DNA of 64,000 nucleotides from Gonocerus acuteangulatus (GCA_946811695.1 OX328130.1:77293599-77357598); one strand, 5' to 3'. Counted from the first letter of the stretch, positions 25,671-37,521 are shown. Made by a program: numbers and translations. The notes: a model not told the origin generated them from the letters alone.

Positions 25671-27060
25671 GAATTGGGCCAGTTAATCAAGATTAAGATT
25701 TAATTAATTTCATATCATAAATTATTAAAAGATTGCATTGCTAGAAATTGACAAATACTTAAAGGGGATGAAAAAGGTAAAATGTTTGCAACGATAACAA
25801 TCAAATCCATTAATTTTAGACCAATAAGGAAATACATAAGAGTAAATGAGAATTTGAAAAATAGTTCTATTTTCCTCATTCCAGAATAAATATGAAGAGC
25901 ATGGAAGAAAAGTGAAAACCTTCGAGTGGTTCACCATTAGAATTATAATATAACCGTACCTTTATAATAATCCTTCATCTGATATATGACAAATACAAGA
26001 GTAACTATACAAACTGGCCAAGAGATCTACATCAAACCATGTAGAGTAATGTAAATATAACAAATGTAATTATTCTAATTAGCTACCTTTAAACAAAAAT
26101 TAAAGCTCTGTTAAAAGTTGAAGCTAATAGGTTTTGGCCAATGGGCTTTTCTCCCTATTGCTCCTTCATTTAATCTATTCATGAACAAAAGAATTATAAA
26201 AAATACTTAAAGCATTGTATAATTGGCAAATAAAGGTATATATGTATATGTATATAAACGAAAAAAGCTACCATTAGAAAAATGATTTAATGTTTATAAA
26301 ACAAATATAACAGTAGCTATACACAATAATACTCGAATGTATTGAAGAGACATTTATAATTTATCTGATATTTTCAAGATATAGACAATCTAAAACTGAC
26401 TGTATTTGAATTGAAATGCTTGGCTATATATTCTACAAGTTAAATAGGCACTAAAATCTATTTTTAAACAGACATTGGGTTTTCTTCATTTTATAAAAGA
26501 TATTTAAATAAATGGGAGACTTTATCCAACAATAATTTTTAAAAATAGTTAGATTCTGCTCTGAAATATTTGAAATTGAGCTTTGTTTATAAAAATTAGG
26601 TTAAAACCCCCAGATAAAGATAGAGTAACTAGCCTCACTAAATTGAGGAGAAGAAAAGCATATAATATCGGTTCATAACAAATTGGCAATCTTGTCTAAA
26701 TTTCAGCATTAGTTTCATCACACTCCGTAACAAGAAGGTCGGAATATTTTATAATGAATCCAATATTAATTCTAAAGATGGTTTTCTACTTGATTTTATT
26801 CCTTCCTGAAAATGACGCATGAAGAAATTGGCGAAGGAAGGTATTAGTCTGTATTTTCTTTACTATAAAAAGAAACGGGCTATATAATCTACCTAAAACA
26901 TACATTTTTTACTAATATTACCTTTAATGACTAATAAATTACATAAATAGTAATATGTTAAGGATTTTTGTTTATAAACAGGGCTAATTATTTTTGAACA
27001 TTCTCATAATTGTATTAACCTTATTGACACATAAAATTTTCAAAAACCTTTTTAAATTTA
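25665..27060. other. AT-rich, apparently low-repeat stretch
   Basis: I see no gene, known repeat family or tandem array in these 1.4 kb. Confidence 0.5.
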
Positions 27061-27062
27061 GG

Positions 27063-27356
27063 GGGGCAAGGTTAGCTCACCGAGCAAGCACTAAAAATTT
27101 TGAACTTCTAGTGTCTTCGTTCATGGGTTGAATTCGGCCTCCCTGACCGTCCCTAGGCCAACCCAGCTTTTAATTAATTTATCAATGGGTACCTTGGGTG
27201 CTAATGACTCTAGCAGCCAAGGGGAAAATCAGGCGGCCGGGGCATAGTACTGACCACACTATCTCCCTAGCGTGCCGTATGGTCATGAATCAGATACCTC
27301 TATAGTATCTGTCCCTCAGGGCCCTCGTGGCCTGTTACGGGACTATTTTTTTTTTA
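27063..27356 (+). mobile_element. tRNA-derived SINE (family B)
   Basis: The tRNA-like head has an A-box-like GGTTAGCTCACCGAGC and a degenerate B box GGTTGAATTC (27126-27135). The body contains AAATCAGGCGGCC and CATAGTACTGACCACA. The tail, around GAATCAGATACCTCTATAGT, leads to CCTGTTACGGGACTATT and a T-rich end. Other copies: 49406-49580 (head and body), 45085-45175 (head), 62805-62890 (tail). Confidence 0.75.
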
Positions 27357-27359
27357 ATT

Positions 27360-28225
27360 TAACAACTGATCTATATTGCACTTGTTCTCGAGCTTATGCA
27401 TTAATAAATCAAAATAAATAAGAATTGAAATTAAAATAGGAGGCGGAGAATTTATACTGTCAAGTACGCATACTTATGTTTTAAGCTTTTTCTCTTTATA
27501 GCATATCTTCTGAAAGGTATTGTTTTAGTTAGATTTTCCACTTTTCCCAAACACTGATAAGAGATGAGGATTTAATTATGGTATTTTGATAAGAATAAAT
27601 CCTCTTTGAGATTAGCTACGCTTTCTTCAACCTCTTCCTTTTATTCCTATCTTAAAAAAATCAAAGATTATAAAGGGGGGGGGGAATACTCAATCTTTAG
27701 CTGTCTTTATCGGAATGTAAGAATCCTATTTTCTGATTCTAACCAAGTCCATAATAGGAAAGACATCCTACGATATTTCATCAGATAAAATCTGCAATCG
27801 TTTTTGCTCTTTTAAATAATGGAGTAGTAAAAAGGGCTAATTCAATGATAAACAGAGCATATATTGCTAAATGAGGACTGATTAATACGTCCAAATGAAC
27901 AAATATCATCCCTTCCAATCACGCACGACTTGTCCAACAACATTCATATCATACGTAGATATACGTATTTACTGATATTTATCGACAAATACTTTCAATA
28001 CAAATGAGTAAAATAGCGGAACAACTTGTTTTAATGATAACTCCAAACCCAAACTGTACAGAAATCATGGGCATCTCACAAGAATGGACGAACAGAAAAG
28101 AAATGTTCCTATCCATGAGCTTGAACCATTTAAATGATGATTAAGCATGGTTTGCTGAAGAGAAGGTTCATAGTTAAGGAGAATATCGAAGAAGTACTAA
28201 ACATACATGAAACAGGAAGGTAAAT
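27360..28225. other. Region without a recognised gene
   Basis: AT-rich; a G-run near 27676 is the only notable feature. Confidence 0.5.
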
Positions 28226-28227
28226 AG

Positions 28228-28815
28228 GTAGTGTATATAAGGAGGGGAGGCTGAGGGAGCTACAGCCCCCCAAAAAAAAAAATATTGATTTAATTGGAAA
28301 AAATGTGTCATAAAACCCTCAAAAATAAATTAAATAGGATCATTTAGTTCAGAAAAAATATTTTTTTGGGGGTGTATAAGAGCGTTTTAGTTGGCAAACA
28401 ATTTTAAGTTCTAGGTTGTTAGCTTTGTAGAGCAATTTGATTGTAGGGATGGCTGCGAGTGATAAGAGAAGAGCTTAGTGTGTGTATATAGGAATATATA
28501 AAACTATTCTGTGTAATACAAATTGTAGCATAAAGATTTTATCACGAAAAAGGAATAAAAATGACAAATTATTCAATTAAAAATAAAATGTTATTATGTT
28601 TATTTTAATGTTTTGGTAAGAATATATTGTGTAAAAAACGCATATAAAAAGAAAAAGTATTTTCAACATTTACCCTGTTTTTACTAGGTGTCAGACAATC
28701 TCAAAATTCAATATTTTACACTAAAATATTTGAAGTTTTCTGGAAAACCTTCATCTTGTAGGGTTTACTTTACACCCAACCAGCCTCTCCTAAATTTATT
28801 TCCCATATACGACCC
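28228..28815. mobile_element. hAT-like MITE G, diverged copy
   Basis: The left part (GTGTATATAAGG, then a GGAGCTACAGCCCCCC block and CATAAAACCCTCAAAAATAA) matches the element at 29577-30050. The right end CCCATATACGACCC is a degenerate inverted terminus. It lacks the 5S SINE, giving the unoccupied version of that insertion site (AGCGTTTTAGTTGG near 28381). Confidence 0.6.
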
Positions 28816-29439
28816 TGGCAGCAAGTAGAGGAGTTAGGTAGAAAAGAATGCTTCACCATGAGTAAATATCTTCAGAAAATCCATAAATAGCAACAACAGT
28901 AAGATAGTTAGCATGGATTCAAGTGACTGAACTACTACGGACTCATGAGAACTACACGCCTGGAAGGGGATGAAAGAAGAATTGCATAGAACAGAGGTGC
29001 GAGCCACGCAGTACAAGCTTGAAGAATGAACATGACAAGACGAAGGATGGTTATGTAACCACATGTAAACTAAGTAGGTAATAATATATAAATTGCATAC
29101 TCGCAGGAAGTCCATCATCCTAGTCCATTTCCATAATGCACTTACCGAAGGCGTGATTCGGAAAGCAAAGAATAGGTACGTCCAATAATGTTATGCTTCT
29201 AAATCTCAAAAACTACCACTATTTTCCTTATATGCATAAACTCATTTGCCTTTAGAAATAACAAATAAGATTTTAAGTGCCACAACAGAAAACTGATTGT
29301 AACGTAAGCGGAAACAACTCCATCCACTTTCTCAACATTCGCTCTTGAAAACACTATAACAATGTTTTACTAAAATAATTATTTTGCTGCCACAAGCAAT
29401 TAAAAAAAACAACAACCAATTAAAAAGTTAGGCAAACAA
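28816..29439. other. Region without a recognised gene
   Basis: A minus-strand frame of 94 codons (28834-29118) lies here but resembles nothing known and has no splice context. Confidence 0.45.
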
Positions 29440-29576
29440 AGACTAAAACCCGTTGAAAAGAACAAAACTAACAATTTCGAAGTTTAAGCACTTATTTCTC
29501 CAATTGACATCGCCCCATCAAAAATAACTTCAGAACCTTTTTTTGTAGACAATTTAGCAAGCTTCCGAATGTTTAC

Positions 29577-30050
29577 CATGGGCGTATATAAGGGTGGGAC
29601 CGAGGGGGCTGCACCCCCCCCCCCCCGAAATTTTGATTTGATCGGTAAAAATGTCATAAAACCCTTAAAATAAATTAAATAAGATCATTTAGTTCATAAA
29701 ACATATTCTATTTTGAGTATAATAGCGTTTAAGGCCAACGGCCATAGCCACGTTGAATGCTCCGGGTCCCATAGATCACCGAAGTTGAGCAACGTCGGAC
29801 GTGGTCGGTACCTGGATGGGTGACCGACCACGTGCTGTTGGCATTATAAAAGGGTGGCAACCTGTAGATAGCCCGGCGCTGATGTAGATGCGCCGATAAA
29901 TAAATAAAAAAAAAAATAGTGTTTAAGTTGGCTAAAACTCTTCCAAGATCTAAATTGTAAGTATTCCATATCCCGGAAATGGGCTCAGCCACCCCCCCCC
30001 CCCGAAATTTTCCCAGCCCCCTCCGAAATTATTTTCTATATACGCCCATT
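29577..30050. mobile_element. hAT-like MITE G with 8-bp target duplication
   Basis: Flanked by ATGTTTAC on both sides (29569-29576 and 30051-30058), an 8-bp duplication typical of hAT elements. The termini are inverted: CATGGGCGTATATA and TATATACGCCCATT. G/C-homopolymer palindromes lie near each end (29616-29627 and 29992-30002). It has no coding capacity. A 5S-derived SINE lies inside. Confidence 0.85.
29734..29914 (+). mobile_element. 5S rRNA-derived SINE, copy 1
   Basis: The head (29734 to about 29850) is recognisably 5S rRNA: GCCAACGGCCATAGCC at the start, GATCACCGAAGTTGAGCAAC in the middle and TGGATGGGTGACCGACCACG, the internal control region for Pol III. After GGCATTATAAAAGGGTGGCA comes the tail GGCGCTGATGTAGATGCGCC and an A-rich end. 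Target duplications AATAGCGTTTAAG (29721-29733) and AATAGTGTTTAAG (29915-29927) flank it. The fused tail and the duplications show a SINE, not a functional 5S gene. Confidence 0.92.
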
Positions 30051-30614
30051 ATGTTTACTCTCCACTTACTCCGATTTTATAACCGTTTTCGAGATATTTT
30101 TCGAAAATATACGAACATCTTTTCATGTCAATTAATAGATTTTTTTTGTCTAATACTTCCTTAACTCCAAACGCAACCAACATTTAAATTTTTAAAAGAT
30201 TAGAAACAAGTTTCGATTGAATTAATCGTTTCTGAATACCCAAACTGAAAATTAGTTTGTAAAAGTAGTTGCATAGATTTTTCTCGTATACGGTTACAGA
30301 TATCGCTTTGAAAATGGTTTCATTCGTTATCCTACCTCAAGGAAGTTATAATACGAGTTCCTGCAAGCATATTAACTCGAAAAGTAGGCGTTACGATTTT
30401 CTTTAACTCGAATTTCGCTCCACAAACTATGTTGCAGTAGACGGATTTTGCTGGTTAACGAACTCGACCTTTCAAATTAGACGAACGATTTTTGTACCAC
30501 ATTTCATCAAAATCGGACCATTTTTGAGCCGTTGAAAGAGGAATCTAACAAATAGACATGTAGGGCTTAAAGGCTTGCTTCAAGGGTTAATACTCCCTTG
30601 TAACATTTTTTTTT

Positions 30615-30756
30615 ACCATTTTAGCAGGAACCCCATAGGGAGGAAACCCACTTATAAGACTGACCCGTTGACGCAATCCGGAAGTGCCGACTAGAAAATG
30701 TCACGCTTCAGAACCCACAGATAATGAAATAACGGTGGTTCAAATTTGTATGTATG

Positions 30757-30812
<56 letters not shown>

Positions 30813-30835
30813 AGGGATAACCGCGCTAAAAAATA
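30615..30835 (-). mobile_element. S-family terminal fragment with TA tract
   Basis: On the minus strand this matches the S 3' segment (GGAAGTGCCGACTAG at 30681) with a degenerate terminus near 30618 and (TA)n at about 30760-30809. The right edge reads AACCGCGCTAAAA, another S-type 3' end on the plus strand. Two S ends may therefore have been joined. Confidence 0.6.
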
Positions 30836-30837
30836 AA

Positions 30838-31108
30838 ATAAACAAATTACATCAACTAGACCACAAACGATAAAAAATTACATTAAATAAATCATAAATA
30901 AATTTATATATGTAGTTTGTTTAAAAAAGAAAAAAAAATCCCCATGGTATTGACCCAAAATGGTTCTTTGAATAGAGCTTTCACCAGTATTGGGTGTTAT
31001 ACAGTTAGTTCCATGTTTGAGAAAAAGCAAATTCATACTCCCAAGGTCGCTAGGGAATTTTCCTTTGCAGGTAAACCTCCACCTCTCATTATAATGGGTC
31101 GATTTTAA
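30838..31108 (+). repeat. Dispersed repeat P, copy 2
   Basis: Near-identical to 15700-15955 over the right-hand 190 bases. Confidence 0.8.
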
Positions 31109-31299
31109 TCATTACGGAAATTAAGCCCAGGGCAGACATAGCAGAGACGCAGAATAGGTAGAGAGGAGTATGTAAACTAATGGAGTGACGCGGCACAGGG
31201 ACAGCCGAGTCAGAGGCTCTGTTCTGTTTTCAACACAGTCACCTCTACGTCCTCTGTCTTAGCTAGCTCTCTCGACCATGTCGAGTCATGGAACGCTTG

Positions 31300-31557
31300 A
31301 TATCGTCGATACAAATGCAAACTAACGAATATGAAAAAATGCATCTTTCATTGTCAATCTTTAATAATTTCTGCTGGACTTATTTACGGCAAATTCTTCA
31401 ATCTGACTTCACTCTATTAAAGGGAAAGTATTCCACTATCAAAAGGTCAAATCTGTCGAATATTCGACTGTCCAAAAAAAAATTATGAATAAATGCTTTT
31501 CCACTCAGAAAAGCGGTAATTTTCACATTCGATACTTTGCATTTGTAGCGACGATAT
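31300..31557. mobile_element. MITE M1, copy 1
   Basis: Inverted termini ATATCGTCGATACAAATGC and GCATTTGTAGCGACGATAT border a 258-bp AT-rich element with no coding sequence. The interior matches copy 2 at 37263-37521, including CTGTCCAAAA in the right half. Confidence 0.85.
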
Positions 31558-31739
31558 ATTGAACACAAAATTATGCCGCGTTGTACGATACCAGACATCT
31601 GGATTGTATTATTTATAGCTGTTACCCGGCGTGCCATGCTCCACCTACTTTATGTATCTAGAAAAGCAAAAATATATTAGAAGCTAAATAAGTAATATTA
31701 AAATCTAATAACGCAAATCTGTAAATATTTCGGTTCATA

Positions 31740-31989
31740 GTTTCCAACCCGTGACGTCCAAACGATTTTGACCTAGCCTATTATAACACTCCCCGGTGCC
31801 ACGTTTGGTCAAAATCGGTCAAACTGTGTGGATTTGTATAAGGAACAAACTTACAGACAGACAGCTGGTAGACGTTTTTGACTTTGCCTATAGGGCTTAC
31901 CGGATCAAGAGCTTCCAGTATTCCAAGTTTGGTTAAAATCGGTCAAACGGTGTCGATTTGTATAAGGAACAAACAGATAGACACGTGAT

Positions 31990-32044
<55 letters not shown>

Positions 32045-32070
32045 TAGACAGATAGATAGATTAATGCCTT
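31740..32070. repeat. Duplicated 124-bp segment next to (TA)n
   Basis: GGTCAAAATCGGTCAAAC (31808) recurs about 122-124 bases later as GGTTAAAATCGGTCAAAC, each followed by GATTTGTATAAGGAACAAAC. Then come GACAGA words and (TA)n at 31990-32041. It resembles the 3' end of an interspersed repeat; the family is not identified. Confidence 0.6.
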
Positions 32071-32220
32071 CCGATACAAAGGGATTCACATAATACTTAT
32101 TTTTTGAAAGAAAAAAAAATTAAAATATTTTATGTGAACTTTTTATTTATTTTTTTATCTTTAATTCATATAATGAGGTATGGATAGTTATCCGTCGAGG
32201 TTCTATGCAATCAGGGATTA

Positions 32221-32725
32221 GTTGGGATTCGGCTAAGAAAACAATAGGATTTTTGTAAAAATCTGTATTAAGGACTTTTCCTTAGTTACACATACCCTGG
32301 AAGAATCCAGCTTCCATGTAGATATTCAGGTTGATTGCGTAAACTGTAGGTATTTCTCTACCCCCCCCCCCCCGGCTTTCATTGGTATGTAGTATCTTAT
32401 GAAGTGAAAGATTAAAAATATTATCATTGTCTGTACCCTTGTTCTTATTTCGTTTTAAATTTTTATGTCTTTGAATTTCTAGAACTAAGTTCTAGAGGTG
32501 AATTATCGTTCATTAATCTGTTTATTGACTACAAAATGTTCTCTTAATTCAATAAGAAATTGTTCTCATAAGTCATTTGTAGTTGTAGATCTAACATATT
32601 TCTTTAGTGGTTTAACTATATCCGTTATATTAATTCTGCATAAGTTATTGCTGACGAAGGCTACCAAATAGTTGCCGAAACAGCCTTAACACAGATTTTT
32701 ACAAAAATCCTATTGATTTTTTCTC
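32221..32725 (+). mobile_element. Inverted-repeat element with hammerhead-like core, copy 2
   Basis: The left end is GTTGGGATTCGGCTAAGA. Inner inverted repeats centre on AATAGGATTTTTGTAAAA (near 32243) and its complement (near 32690-32717). A plus-strand hammerhead-like core lies at 32651-32681. The outer right terminus has decayed. It contains a C-run at 32361-32373. Confidence 0.6.
32651..32681 (+). ncRNA. Hammerhead-ribozyme-like motif 2
   Basis: CTGACGA, then a stem-loop (GGCTAC with GTTGCC, one mismatch), then GAAAC. It has the same extra A before the stem as motif 1. Probably inactive or weak. Confidence 0.35.
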
Positions 32726-32905
32726 TGCCCTGACTACTTATTTAATTTATATCGTTCCACAATTACGACAATGGGACAGAAGTCCCATAGGAATAATTAC
32801 AAAATAATTTTTGAAATTACAAAATAATTTTTGAATTTTACGTATAAACTTAAAAACTTAAAAATGCTATCAGTATCAATATATAGTGTACAGCTTCAAT
32901 ATAGA

Positions 32906-33340
32906 CTAGGGGTTGGGTAAAACTTGCAGGGATAGAAGGTGGTGGAAGAGTCGGGATTTAAAGGTTTCTAGGTTGGTAGAATGGCGGACAAACGAAGGCA
33001 AGGAATTCCATAGCGAGGTGGCACGGGTGACGAATGATTTTTCGAATATTGCTGTTAGGTGGGGAGGAATATAAAGATCGGAAGGACGAGATCGGGTGTT
33101 ACGGGAGTAAACCGAGGATTTAAATTTAAGAAGTTGAAAAATATAAGAAGGTCTACGGGATTGAATTACTTGGTAAAGGACTGAGCCGAGGAAGTACTGT
33201 CGACGATAAAGAGGGAATAGCCAATATTGCTCCTGGTAGAAATGTGATATGTGGGAGTCTCTGGGGATCCCGAGGATAAAACGAATGAAACAGTTCATGA
33301 GGCGTTTGAGTTTTGCCTCGAGATCGCCAATTCTTTATAC
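32906..33340 (-). pseudogene. LINE reverse transcriptase, C-terminal fragment
   Basis: The minus-strand frame reads LEAKLKRLMNCFIRFILG, a HISHF block, YRRQYFLGSVLYQ, then a proline/serine segment and SLWNSLPSFVRHSTNLETFK before the stop at 32906. The basic HIS...RR...L block followed by SLWNSLP...LETFK is typical of the end of non-LTR (Jockey/CR1-type) retrotransposon reverse transcriptases. The catalytic palm is absent: the reading frame is closed by a stop upstream of the fragment. The 57-bp satellite starts about 100 bases beyond it. Confidence 0.85.
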
Positions 33341-33440
33341 GTGAATGCTAAAAAGAAAAAAAATAAACAGAGATAAGATAAGGAATACGTTACAAAACGA
33401 TACCAATAAAAATAAAATTATAAATTTCAATGAGGGACAA

Positions 33441-35611
33441 AATTGAATAGGTTACATTTCGGAGTATACAATTTAGGTTTAATAAAGTTTGTAGTAAAAT
33501 TGAATAGGTTACATTTCGGAGTATACAATTTAGGTTTAATAAAGTTTGTAGTAAAATTGAATAGGTTACATTTCGGAGTATACAATTTAGGTTTAATAAA
33601 GTTTGTAGTAAAATTGAATAGGTTACATTTCGGAGTATACAATTTAGGTTTAATAAAGTTTGTAGTAAAATTGAATAGGTTACATTTCGGAGTATACAAT
33701 TTAGGTTTAATAAAGTTTGTAGTAAAATTGAATAGGTTACATTTTGGAGTATACAATTTAGGTTTAATAAAGTTTGTAGTAAAATTGAATAGGTTACATT
33801 TTGGAGTATACAATTTAGGTTTAATAAAGTTTGTAGTAAAATTGAATAGGTTACATTTCGGAGTATACAATTTAGGTTTAATAAAGTTTGTAGTAAAATT
33901 GAATAGGTTACATTTCGGAGTATACAATTTAGGTTTAATAAAGTTTGTAGTAAAATTGAATAGGTTACATTTCGGAGTATACAATTTAGGTTTAATAAAG
34001 TTTGTAGTAAAATTGAATAGGTTACATTTCGGAGTATACAATTTAGGTTTAATAAAGTTTGTAGTAAAATTGAATAGGTTACATTTCGGAGTATACAATT
34101 TAGGTTTAATAAAGTTTGTAGTAAAATTGAATAGGTTACATTTCGGAGTATACAATTTAGGTTTAATAAAGTTTGTAGTAAAATTGAATAGGTTACATTT
34201 CGGAGTATACAATTTAGGTTTAATAAAGTTTGTAGTAAAATTGAATAGGTTACATTTCGGAGTATACAATTTAGGTTTAATAAAGTTTGTAGTAAAATTG
34301 AATAGGTTACATTTCGGAGTATACAATTTAGGTTTAATAAAGTTTGTAGTAAAATTGAATAGGTTACATTTCGGAGTATACAATTTAGGTTTAATAAAGT
34401 TTGTAGTAAAATTGAATAGGTTACATTTCGGAGTATACAATTTAGGTTTAATAAAGTTTGTAGTAAAATTGAATAGGTTACATTTCGGAGTATACAATTT
34501 AGGTTTAATAAAGTTTGTGGTAAAATTGAATAGGTTACATTTCGGAGTATACAATTTAGGTTTAATAAAGTTTGTGGTAAAATTGAATAGGTTACATTTC
34601 GGAGTATACAATTTAGGTTTAATAAAGTTTGTGGTAAAATTGAATAGGTTACATTTTGAAGTATACAATTTAGGTTTAATAATGTTTGTAGTAAAATTGA
34701 ATAGGTTACATTTCGGAGTATACAATTTAGGTTTAATAAAGTTTGTAGTAAAATTGAATAGGTTACATTTCGGAGTATACAATTTAGGTTTAATAAAGTT
34801 TGTAGTAAAATTGAATAGGTTACATTTCGGAGTATACAATTTAGGTTTAATAAAGTTTGTAGTAAAATTGAATAGGTTACATTTCGGAGTATACAATTTA
34901 GGTTTAATAAAGTTTGTAGTAAAATTGAATAGGTTACATTTCGGAGTATACAATTTAGGTTTAATAAAGTTTGTAGTAAAATTGAATAGGTTACATTTCG
35001 GAGTATACAATTTAGGTTTAATAAAGTTTGTAGTAAAATTGAATAGGTTACATTTCGGAGTATACAATTTAGGTTTAATAAAGTTTGTGGTAAAATTGAA
35101 TAGGTTACATTTCGGAGTATACAATTTAGGTTTAATAAAGTTTGTGGTAAAATTGAATAGGTTACATTTTGGAGTATACAATTTAGGTTTAATGAAGTTT
35201 GTGGTAAAATTGAATAGGTTACATTTTGGAGTATACTATTTAGGTTTAATAAAGTTTGTGGTAAAATTGAATAGGTTACATTTCGGAGTATAAAATTTAG
35301 GTTTAATAAAGTTTGTAGTAAAATTGAATAGGTTACATTTCGGAGTATACAATTTAGGTTTAATAAAGTTTGTAGTAAAATTGAATAGGTTACATTTCGG
35401 AGTATACAATTTAGGTTTAATAAAGTTTGTGGTAAAATTGAATAGGTTACATTTTGGAGTATACAATTTAGGTTTAATAAAGTTTGTGGTAAAATTGAAT
35501 AGGTTACATTTTGGAGTATACAATTTAGGTTTAATAAAGTTTGTGGTAAAATTGAATAGGTTACATTTTGGAGTATACAATTTAGGTTTAATAAAGTTTG
35601 TAGAAAAATTG
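33441..35611. repeat. 57-bp satellite array, about 38 copies
   Basis: A 57-bp unit (TTGAATAGGTTACATTTCGG ... TTTGTAGTAAAA) is repeated head to tail with very few variants (C/T at TTTCGG/TTTTGG, A/G at GTAGTA/GTGGTA). Because 57 is 19 codons and the unit lacks stops in one frame of each strand, it reads as a 616-codon frame on the plus strand (LNRLHFGVYNLGLIKFVVK) and a 584-codon frame on the minus strand (LYTPKCNLFNFTTNFIKPK) at the same time. A substitution near 35293 stops the plus frame. Variants cluster by position, so homogenisation looks recent and local. Confidence 0.97.
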
Positions 35612-35728
35612 TGTTACATTTTTTCTTTCTAATATTCTCTTTAATGATTTCATGGGTTTCAAAAAAAATTGGCGAACCACTCCAAATCTTCGTTTCAACA
35701 ACAAAAAATAGCCAAAGCTAAGGCTAAG

Positions 35729-36445
35729 AAGTCCGACTCGCAGGATCTGCGTCATCTTAGTGCGGTTATGTTGATATCCCTAGTACCATCAGTAAAGGAA
35801 TAGAAGGAGTTGTTGGTAGGGTTTCACCTTTCGTCTAAAATATAAAATAAAATCTGAAAGATAATGGAGTTTAAGGCGCCACAACAGGAAACTGATTGTA
35901 TCCTAAGCGGAAATTACTCCCTCGCTTTCTGAACGTTCGCTCTAGGAAAACACTATTACCAATAAGTTTATCATTTTCTTGCCTTCATTTACTAAAATAC
36001 TAATTTTACAGATATATGCAAATTGAAACAAAATCCAGTCAATTAGAAAATGAGTTAAACAAAGACAAAACCCCTTCAAAAGAATAAAACTAACACTTTC
36101 GCCGTTTTATGCCCTTATATCTCCGATTGACATCGCCCAATCGAAAATTCATTCAGGACATTTTTATTAGAAAATTTAGTAAACTTTCGACTGGTCACTT
36201 TGAACGATTTCCCTACAGTTTTCGAGATATTTACGAAAATATACGAAGATTCCTAAACTTTTCATGACTATTAATAACATATTTTTTTGGAATTCTTCCT
36301 TAAAATCGGACCATTTTTGAGCCTGTGGGAGAGCGAACAGACAAAGTTCTAAAACGTTAACTTTCCTAGTCTGCACTGATTGTATCATGAAATCAATCTC
36401 ATAAACGGGTTTCCTCCCTATGGATGGAGGGAGGAACCGCGCTAA
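35729..36445 (+). mobile_element. S-family Helentron-like element, complete compact copy
   Basis: It starts AAGTCCGACTCGCAGGATCT. The 5' subterminal repeat TTAGTGCGGTT is at 35757-35767. The 3' end is a hairpin TTCCTCCC/GGGAGGAA (36411-36418 with 36429-36436), then CCGCGCTAA. The inverse repeat AACCGCGCTAA is at 36435-36445. The 717-bp element has no TA tract and no coding sequence. This is the reference copy for the family here. Confidence 0.82.
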
Positions 36446-36476
36446 ATCCTTTTAAACCTCCTAGTGATAAGGTTAT

Positions 36477-36480
<4 letters not shown>

Positions 36481-36529
<49 letters not shown>
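36481..36529. repeat. (GA)n microsatellite
   Basis: Pure GA run of 48-49 bases. Confidence 0.97.
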
Positions 36530-36532
<3 letters not shown>

Positions 36533-37015
36533 ACCGCCAATTTTCTGCACCAGGAATATAGGCCACGCCCTTTTCCCTCCAACTTAACCATGAACAAAGA
36601 TGTACCTACTTTAAATTATTTTAGCCTTAGCATTGGCCTGACCTATCAAAGCCTTCCCTGCTCCTGAACGAGACATAATCAGTTTTTACCGAGTTTCACT
36701 TAGCGTGTTGTTCATTTCATCAAAATGGCGGAATCCTCGGGATCATTTCCTTCAGAATTCCGCGCATGCGGGATTTGCACTTTTCCATCTTAACTAAACG
36801 GAGTATAACTCTATTATAACAAATTGGTAATTCCTTCCAGAGGAGAAGCAAGGCGAAAACCAACCAAGTCTAGTAAACTTATCTCAGAATAAATGTTGAG
36901 ATAAGGAAATTGTAGATAAGGGAGATTCGAGTATTGTGTTTCGGTTGATGCTTAAATGTGACATTAGGCTAAACATCTAAGAGTCATTCCCAATTATCTA
37001 ATACATTTCGAATGT
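36530..37015. promoter_or_regulatory. GC-richer segment with promoter-like motifs (weak)
   Basis: At about 36724, AAAATGGCGG fits the YY1/Pho site. At about 36762, CCGCGCATGCGG fits the palindromic NRF-1 site. Both are common close to start sites of housekeeping genes. The ATG in the first motif opens only 22 codons (MAESSGSFPSEF...) before a stop. No downstream exon is evident. Confidence 0.2.
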
Positions 37016-37016
37016 A

Positions 37017-37266
37017 ATATCGTCCCTATCATGTCTAATTATCGAATATGAAAATCGAAGCAAACTAGAGAACCAACATATTCTATCCATTGACGAAGTA
37101 ATATAATCAAAAATAGTCTTATTCCATTCTTTATTTAAGGCATTAAAGGCTATTCTAAAGGGGTTAGAGTTGAGACAAGCCGTATCGTCCACAATCCAAC
37201 AGGAAAGACTCGAATCTAAAAACTAGATTTTGCATATTCGATAGTATGACATGGCAGGGACGATAT
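37017..37266. mobile_element. MITE M2, intact copy
   Basis: Inverted termini ATATCGTCCCTATCATGTC and GACATGGCAGGGACGATAT border about 250 bp without coding sequence. MITE M1 copy 2 begins at its right end, sharing the ATAT. Confidence 0.85.
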
Positions 37267-37521
37267 CATCGATACAAATGCAAAGTATCGAATGTGAAAA
37301 AAGGCATTTTTCATTTTCAATATTTACTGATTGCTGTTGGACTGATGTACGGCAAACTCTCGAATCTAAGTTCACTCAGTGAAAATGGAATGTAACCACT
37401 GTCAAAAGGTCAAATCGTCCAACTATTTGACTGTCCAAAAGCAAAGCAATAAATAAAAGTATTTTCACTCTTGAAAGTGGTGATTTTCACCTTCGTTAGT
37501 TTGCATTTGTATCGACGATAT
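37263..37521. mobile_element. MITE M1, copy 2
   Basis: Same termini and interior as 31300-31557; ends at GTATCGACGATAT. Confidence 0.85.

Larger units (their letters stand above)
29440..30575 (+). mobile_element. S-family element split by a MITE
   Basis: Internal S sequence at 29440-29568 continues at 30051-30575, interrupted by MITE G. The words TTTCTCCAATTGACATCGCC (left) and AAATCGGACCATTTTTGAGC (right) match the complete copy at 35729-36445. Neither terminus is clearly retained. Confidence 0.75.

Noticed and set aside
29734..29850. Functional 5S rRNA gene
   Set aside because: It has 5S-like control regions but is fused to a SINE tail and flanked by a target duplication. The copy at 43206 behaves the same way.
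30917..31108. 63-codon frame as a small gene
   Set aside because: It lies in a dispersed repeat whose other copy (15700-15955) has sequence changes and no matching start context; no recognised domain.
33427..35293. 584- and 616-codon overlapping frames as genes
   Set aside because: Both come from the same 57-bp satellite, read on opposite strands; no flanking coding sequence.
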